Assembly (NCBI GenBank): GCA_019637695.1
Contig: JAHBVG010000036.1
Coordinates: forward strand, 1 to 56,897
Length of the DNA: 56,897 nt
Reading direction: 5' to 3'
From: Caldilineaceae bacterium
Lineage (GTDB): Bacteria > Chloroflexota > Anaerolineae > Caldilineales > Caldilineaceae
This document shows positions 52,013-56,897 of this stretch, piece by piece (the first letter of the stretch is position 1; the number at the start of each line of letters is the position of its first letter). The notes under the pieces were generated by a model that did not search any database, was not told the origin of the DNA, and saw nothing but the letters and a program-made list of their open reading frames with translations. The position numbers and the translations under genes were made by a program.

Positions 52013-52092
52013 AAGCGCTGGTTTGCTCGTAAGCTCCAATTGGGGCAGAATGGCGGCAGCGATCCGCAACCATTCCCTTTTTGGAAGTGTAG

Positions 52093-52782
52093 ATGGAACC
52101 CAGCCAAGATCCAACCGCTCCCCTGATTCTGACGCGTCTGCAAAACGTCTCTTACCTGGCTGAGTTGGGGACGGCCATCCTGACCGAGCTGGCCGCGGTC
52201 GCCAGTGAACGTACCTTTGTCGCGGGTCAGGCGATCTTCTGGGAAGGGGAGCCAGTGGTCGGTCTATATCTCGTCGCCGAGGGGATCGTCAAGATCAGCC
52301 GGTACTCCACCGAGGGTCGCGAACATATTCTGCACCTGATCCACGCTGGGGATACCTTCAACGATGTTGCGGCGCTGGACGGCGGTCCCAACCCAGCCAC
52401 AGCATCCGCCTACACCAACGCCACCATCTACCTCATCCCCCGCGAGGATCTGCGTGCGATTGTGAATCGTCACCCGGATCTGGCTTGGGCTTTGATTGAA
52501 AGCATGGCGCGGCGCGCCCGCCATCTGGTCAACATGGTTGAGGATCTCTCGATGCGCAGCGTCAAAGGACGGCTGGCGCGGCTGCTGCTTGATCAGGCCG
52601 TAGGCAATCAGTCGGGCGCAGTGCCCCGGCTCCTCACCCAAGAAGAGATGGCAAGCCGCCTGGGTACCGTCCGCGAAATGGTGGGCCGGGCCTTGCGCAG
52701 CCTGGCTGCCGAAGGGATCATCGAATTCGACCGCCACCGCATTGTCATCCTCGACGCTGAACGCCTCGCCGACATCGCCTGA
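52093..52782 (+). CDS. Crp/Fnr-family transcriptional regulator
   Basis: A 229-residue one-component regulator. The cyclic-nucleotide-binding-like beta-roll is at about 20-135 (ERTFVAGQAIFWEGEPVVGLYLVAEGIVKISRYSTEGREHILHLIHAGDTF), with the dimer helix at 135-160 and a Crp-type HTH at about 165-225 (LTQEEMASRLGTVREMVGRALRSLAAEGIIEF). It lacks the N-terminal Cys cluster of oxygen-sensing FNR and the full cAMP-contact Arg-Ser pair, so the effector may be haem, redox or another ligand. It ends 74 bp before the ferredoxin gene, which it may control. Confidence 0.87.
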   Translation: MEPSQDPTAPLILTRLQNVSYLAELGTAILTELAAVASERTFVAGQAIFWEGEPVVGLYLVAEGIVKISRYSTEGREHILHLIHAGDTFNDVAALDGGPNPATASAYTNATIYLIPREDLRAIVNRHPDLAWALIESMARRARHLVNMVEDLSMRSVKGRLARLLLDQAVGNQSGAVPRLLTQEEMASRLGTVREMVGRALRSLAAEGIIEFDRHRIVILDAERLADIA

Positions 52783-52855
52783 GACTTTTGTCGTAGCAAA
52801 CTTTCCCACGCGGGGTTATCCTGAACTTGCATGTGCCAATTTCAGGAGACGTCCA

Positions 52856-53131
52856 GTGAACGCATCCACTCAACCGTTGCCCATCATCAATTCGCTCCGT
52901 TGTACCGGTTGCCGCGCCTGTGTGGAAAGCTGCCCCACCAAGGCGCTGGTGCAAAGGAATGACAAAGCAGTTCTGGTCTATCCTGACGCCTGCACCTATT
53001 GCAACGCCTGTCAGGACATCTGTCCCGAGGATGCGATCGCGCTGCCGTTTTTGATCGTCTTCAAGTCGGTGGAGATAACCGCAGACAGCGGACCGCGGAC
53101 GGCAGACGACCATCGTCGTAGGTGCGATTAA
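52856..53131 (+). CDS. 2[4Fe-4S] ferredoxin
   Basis: A small electron carrier of 91 residues. Two CxxCxxCxxxCP cluster motifs are clear: CTGCRACVESCP and CTYCNACQDICP, each with four Cys, giving two 4Fe-4S clusters. The GTG start at 52856 is set by AGGAGA seven bases upstream; the longer in-frame opening overlaps the Crp/Fnr gene and is rejected. The last 18 residues (ADSGPRTADDHRRRCD) are encoded by a heptad repeat tract that has read through the natural end. It could serve redox enzymes such as the glycyl radical activase, but it is not adjacent to one. Confidence 0.85.
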   Translation: MNASTQPLPIINSLRCTGCRACVESCPTKALVQRNDKAVLVYPDACTYCNACQDICPEDAIALPFLIVFKSVEITADSGPRTADDHRRRCD

Positions 53132-53263
53132 GAATCGCACATCTCCACTCACCGGAAAAAACCCGCCTTCGTAGATTGAAAATGGCACATCTCCATTTCA
53201 CAGGAAAAACCCGCAGCTAAAAGCAGCGGCTACGGTCTGCCGTCTGCGGTCAGCCGTCCGTCG
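53085..53263. repeat. Heptad inverted repeat between ferredoxin and putA
   Basis: Left units GCAGACA, GCGGACC, GCGGACG, GCAGACG (53090-53112) face right units GGTCTGC, CGTCTGC, GGTCAGC, CGTCCGT (53233-53260), an imperfect long stem. In between are the small stem GTGCGATTAAGAATCGCAC (53121-53140) and two copies of TGGCACATCTCCA-like sequence before GGAAAAACCCGC. It lies at a convergent junction. Confidence 0.8.
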
Positions 53264-56200
53264 TCAATCCCCACCCCCCCGATACGCGCCGAGGACATTC
53301 CCATAGCGGTGGACGGTCTGCGAGATGGCCTGTTCGCGTAGATAGTCGCGCAGTTCGAGCCGCCCGTTGGCGATGACGGGGGCGTCGACGACGTTGACGT
53401 GGGCGGCGTTGAGGGCGCGGCGCAGCGGATCGGAAAGCGGGGCCACGGCGCGCAGACGGTCATAGGGCGCTTTGCCCGCTTGCAGCCGGGCGATCAGCCC
53501 GCTCTCTTCCTCAACGATAACCTCGACCGTGGGCGCTTTCACGGGGGAAAGCCATCGGTCCATCCCCGCGCCCAGGCTGAGCGTGAGCGGAGATCCACAG
53601 GTCGCCGCGGCCAGGATCGCCTGCGCCAGGGCCAACGGATCGGCGTCCGCTTCGGCGCGAAGCAGTAATCCAGCCAGCGGACGATAGCGGAAGATGTTGC
53701 TCTCGCCCAGCACCCCACTGGGATCGTGGGATTCGCTGAAGTGATCGTACCAGGCCCAGGCGTAGCTCCCCGCGGCGGCGCGCAGCGTTTCCACTTCTGA
53801 TTCATCGAGCAGCCGTTCCAACCGGGCCAGCATCGTCGCCACCGCCGGGGCAGGACGGGCCTGTTGTGTGGGCAAACCCTCGGCGATCCATCTGCCGAAT
53901 TGAAGGACGTAATTGGGTCCGCCCGCCTTCGCCCCTGGCCCCACCACCGATGCTTTCCAGCCGCCGAAGGGCTGGCGCTGCACAATCGCGCCGGTGATGT
54001 GGCGGTTGACGTAGCCGTTGCCCACCTCGATACGCTCCTTCCATAGCTCGATCTCGCGGTCGTCCAGCGTGTGGAGGCCACCGGTCAGCCCGAACTCGAC
54101 GCCGTTGGCGATGTCGATGGCGTCGTCCAGATCCTCGGCGCGCATGAGACCGAGGACTGGTCCAAAGCACTCGGTGCGGTGGAAGAACGATCCCGGTGCC
54201 ACACCCAGTTTGATCCCCGGCGACCAGAGCCGCTGCGCGCAGGGATCGGTCACGTTTTCCTCGCCCAGGGGAACGGGCCGCGGCTCCAACAGCCACGATT
54301 CCCCTGGCTCCAAGCGGGTGAGGGCGCGGCAGAGCTTCTCGCCCGGCGGCGGCGTCAGCGGCGTGACCACGCTGGAGAGATCCCAGACCGGGCCGACGGT
54401 GAGGCTGGCGGCGGCGTCCTGGAGTTGGCGGCGGAAGTTGGGATCGTCGTAGACCTCGGCTTCGAGGATGGCAAGGCTGGCAGCGGAACATTTCTGGCCG
54501 TTGTGGCCGAAGGCGGAGCGCACCAGGTCCTTGATCGCCTGGTCGCGGTCGGCCAGCGCCGTGACAATGATGGCATCCTTGCCGCTGGTCTCGGCGAAGA
54601 GGCGCAGATGGGGCCGCCATCCCTGGAAGAGCCGCGCCGTCTCGATGCTGCCGGTGAGGATGACGGCAGCGGTGCGCGCATCGACGATCAATTGCCGGCC
54701 GATCTCGTTGTCCGGCGCGGGCACGAATTGGAGTACCTCCCGTGGCACGCCCGCCGCCCACAGCGCGTCCACAATCTGCCAGCCCACCAGCACCGCTTCG
54801 GGCGCAGGCTTGAGGATCACAGCGTTGCCCGCCATCAGCGCCGCCAGCACCCCACCGGCGGGGATGGCAAAGGGGAAGTTCCACGGCGGCGTCACCACCA
54901 CCACGCCCAGCGGCTGCAATCGGAAATTCTCTACGGCGTCGCCCAGATCAAGGGCGTGGGCGTAGTAGCGGGCGAAGTCGATCCCCTCGGAGACCTCAGG
55001 ATCGGCTTCGGCGGGCGACTTGCCGGTATCGAGCATCATGCTGCCGATGATCTGCCCGCGGCGACGGGTGAACTCAGCCGAGGCGGCGAGGAGGATGGTC
55101 TTGCGCTCGGCAATCGAACGCGCGCCCCAGGCCGCTTGCGCGTCCACGGCGGCGGAGAGCGCCCGCTCCACCAATGCGGCGTCGGCCAGACTGTGTCGAT
55201 AGCCCACATGCCCTGGCCGCGAGGGATCGACGCCATCCACCAAAGTTTCGGTCTCGATAAAGTCGCCGCCGATCTGCAACGGGATCGTCTCCGGTGTGCG
55301 GTCTCGCCACGACGCCGCGATCTCGGCGATCCACTGCTGGTTTTGGGGCAACGACCAATCGGTGTCCGGCTCGTTGAAAAAGCCCCCATCCTCGCTCGCG
55401 GGGATCTCGGCGCGGCGATCCTGGGTGCGGTTGGGCGTGGCTTTCACCGACTCGACCAACGCACACGCCGCCAAAAATTGGTCGCGCTGCTTGATCCACG
55501 CGGCGCTGCCCGGCTCCATGCCAAAGAGATCGTGGAGGAAATTTTCGGGCGCGGTGTTTTCGTCCAACCGGCGCACGAGATAGGCGATGGCGCTGTGGAA
55601 ATCCTCGGCCTTGACCACGGGCGCATAGAGCAGCAGCCCGCCCGCTTCGTCCTGCACGGCGCGGGCCTGATGGTTGGCCATGCCTTCGAGCATCTCGAAC
55701 TCGACATAGGCTTCCACCCCGCGACGGGCGCGCAGGATCAGCCCGTAGGCAATGTCGAAAAGATTGTGGCTGGCAATCCCCAAATGGACGGCGGGCGCGC
55801 GGTCGGGATCGCAGCCGTAGTCCACCATGCGTTTGAAGTTGGCGTCCACCTGGAGTTTGGTGGTGTACGGCGCTTGCGGCCAGCCGTGGATGGCGGCGTC
55901 CACCCGTTCCATGGCCAGGTTCGCCCCTTTGACAATGCGGATCTTGATGGGCGCGCCCTCCCGTTGCCGGCGGGCGATGGCCCAATCGGTCAGATCCTGT
56001 TGCAGGGGGAAGGAATCGGGGATGTAGGCTTGCAGCACGATCCCCGCGCTCAAGCCCATGAACTCCTCTTCGTCGAGGGTTTCTTTGAAGGCGTCGATGG
56101 TGAGGTGGAGATCTCGGTACTCTTCCATGTCCAGGTTGACGAACTTGGGCGTCTGCCGCCCGTCGGCGTGGGCGTAGCGGTGGGCCAGTGCCTGCCGGTA

Positions 56201-56854
56201 GAGGCGGCGCAGGCGATCCTTGACCAGGTCCACGGTCTGGCGATAGGCGACCAGGTTGATCTGGCTGAAGATCGACGAGACCTTGACCGAAATGTACTCC
56301 ACGTCAGGGCGGGCAAGCAGCGAGAGGTAGGCGTTCATGCGCCGTTCCGCTTCGGCCTCACCCAAAATAGCCTCGCCCAACTGGTTAAGGTTGAGGCGGG
56401 TGCCGCTCTGCCGCCGTTTTTGCAGATAGCGGCGCAGATCCCCTTCCTCGGCGGGGAGGATGACCGAGCGGGTCTCCTGGCGCAGGCGGGCGATGACGGG
56501 CGGCACCACCACCGCGGGCAGGTATTGGCCCATCACCCCGCCCAGGGTCAAGGCCGTGCGCTCCCACCAATCCATGTAGCGGGGCGTGCCGTACTCGTCG
56601 AGCAGATGGCTGATCTGATCGGCAATGCGCGCGGGCTGGTGGCTGCGGAAAGCCTGATCCACCATGGCGATGGTCAACTCCTTGCCGGCGGGGTCGTCCA
56701 TCATGCGCGCCAGCCGCTCGGACTGTTCCCGTTCGGCGCTCTGCTGCTGGGATCGGGCCGCGATCAACAGCCGCTCGGCCAGATCCACGGCCTGCTGGGC
56801 CAGATCGGACGAATCCTCGCCTTGGGGGTCAACCGGATGGGGATGGCTAGACAT
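53264..56854 (-). CDS. putA: Bifunctional proline dehydrogenase / glutamate-semialdehyde dehydrogenase
   Basis: Oxidises proline to glutamate in two steps: FAD-dependent PRODH, then NAD-dependent P5C dehydrogenase. It is 1196 residues long. The PRODH barrel (about 90-480) has YISVKVSSIFSQI, FVNLDMEEYRDL, RIVKGANLAMERVD and GIASHNLFDIAYGL. The ALDH domain (about 530-1000) has VVVVTPPWNFPFAIP, the Rossmann loop VILTGSIETARLF, catalytic Glu in ETSGKD and catalytic Cys in NGQKCSAAS. A C-terminal segment of about 180 residues resembles the trailing domain of longer PutAs. No N-terminal RHH DNA-binding domain is present, so it is not a repressor. AAAGGA supports ATG 56854. It is monocistronic and convergent with the ferredoxin gene. 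Confidence 0.95.
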   Translation of the reverse strand: MSSHPHPVDPQGEDSSDLAQQAVDLAERLLIAARSQQQSAEREQSERLARMMDDPAGKELTIAMVDQAFRSHQPARIADQISHLLDEYGTPRYMDWWERTALTLGGVMGQYLPAVVVPPVIARLRQETRSVILPAEEGDLRRYLQKRRQSGTRLNLNQLGEAILGEAEAERRMNAYLSLLARPDVEYISVKVSSIFSQINLVAYRQTVDLVKDRLRRLYRQALAHRYAHADGRQTPKFVNLDMEEYRDLHLTIDAFKETLDEEEFMGLSAGIVLQAYIPDSFPLQQDLTDWAIARRQREGAPIKIRIVKGANLAMERVDAAIHGWPQAPYTTKLQVDANFKRMVDYGCDPDRAPAVHLGIASHNLFDIAYGLILRARRGVEAYVEFEMLEGMANHQARAVQDEAGGLLLYAPVVKAEDFHSAIAYLVRRLDENTAPENFLHDLFGMEPGSAAWIKQRDQFLAACALVESVKATPNRTQDRRAEIPASEDGGFFNEPDTDWSLPQNQQWIAEIAASWRDRTPETIPLQIGGDFIETETLVDGVDPSRPGHVGYRHSLADAALVERALSAAVDAQAAWGARSIAERKTILLAASAEFTRRRGQIIGSMMLDTGKSPAEADPEVSEGIDFARYYAHALDLGDAVENFRLQPLGVVVVTPPWNFPFAIPAGGVLAALMAGNAVILKPAPEAVLVGWQIVDALWAAGVPREVLQFVPAPDNEIGRQLIVDARTAAVILTGSIETARLFQGWRPHLRLFAETSGKDAIIVTALADRDQAIKDLVRSAFGHNGQKCSAASLAILEAEVYDDPNFRRQLQDAAASLTVGPVWDLSSVVTPLTPPPGEKLCRALTRLEPGESWLLEPRPVPLGEENVTDPCAQRLWSPGIKLGVAPGSFFHRTECFGPVLGLMRAEDLDDAIDIANGVEFGLTGGLHTLDDREIELWKERIEVGNGYVNRHITGAIVQRQPFGGWKASVVGPGAKAGGPNYVLQFGRWIAEGLPTQQARPAPAVATMLARLERLLDESEVETLRAAAGSYAWAWYDHFSESHDPSGVLGESNIFRYRPLAGLLLRAEADADPLALAQAILAAATCGSPLTLSLGAGMDRWLSPVKAPTVEVIVEEESGLIARLQAGKAPYDRLRAVAPLSDPLRRALNAAHVNVVDAPVIANGRLELRDYLREQAISQTVHRYGNVLGAYRGGGD

Positions 56855-56897
56855 CGTCGTCGTTCCTTTCAGATCGTGAGCGGGTACGTTGATCCTA

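Overview
The window is about 57 kb of GC-rich chromosome. It most resembles a Chloroflexota bacterium of the Anaerolineae/Caldilineae type. This rests on gene content: a MalT-type LuxR regulator, AfsR/SARP-like giant regulators (one with WD40 repeats), secreted beta-helix proteins with choice-of-anchor-Q-like ends, a DUF5946 protein, a fused PutA, and a glycyl radical enzyme. No rRNA or tRNA gene was recognised, so the taxonomy is an inference.

Layout. 0.1-4.1 kb: a SAM methyltransferase, MetF, NagB and an UlaG-like MBL hydrolase. 4.2-10.3 kb: a MalT-type regulator, then a four-gene operon (two membrane proteins, a quinone-oxidoreductase-like MDR, a small conserved protein) behind MalT-box-like repeats, ending in a decayed DUF2938 gene. 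10.4-13.5 kb: a glycyl radical enzyme with a non-standard active site and its activase. 13.7-14.5 kb: an aldose-epimerase-like protein.

14.7-32.1 kb (minus strand) is the centre of interest: a probable lasso-peptide RiPP locus. A 51-residue precursor (23137-23292) has the lasso leader spacing (W22, P25, L27, T35) and a 15-residue core with Gly1, Asp8 and a C-terminal Ser. Downstream lie a TIGR03032 protein, a secreted gingipain-type (C25) protease, an HprK-like kinase, a PqqD-type recognition protein and an Asn-synthetase-like cyclase. The last four overlap by 4 bp each. The kinase fits the known class that phosphorylates a C-terminal Ser. No canonical B2 leader peptidase or exporter is visible. 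Upstream on the same strand, beyond an IS701-like element, are a PqqD-Tat-FN3 fusion, three related GT2 enzymes (one fused to LicD) and a LicC-like nucleotidyltransferase, all possible tailoring genes.

32.3-48.3 kb: two giant BTAD/NB-ARC regulators and three large secreted beta-helix proteins. Arrays of GYGTGAC-like heptamers with an exact 11-bp period lie upstream of both regulators and upstream of the lasso precursor. This is the architecture of SARP operators and suggests common control.

48.7-56.9 kb: an Ldh-family oxidoreductase, a polytopic membrane protein, DUF5946, a Crp/Fnr regulator, a two-cluster ferredoxin and PutA.

Two window-wide patterns stand out. Gene 3' ends, especially convergent ones, carry heptanucleotide repeat tracts, several folded as long inverted repeats. 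Several secreted proteins share an FN3-like module and/or an (I/L)(Y/F)LPSV-type tail, and two orphan relics of that tail sit between genes.
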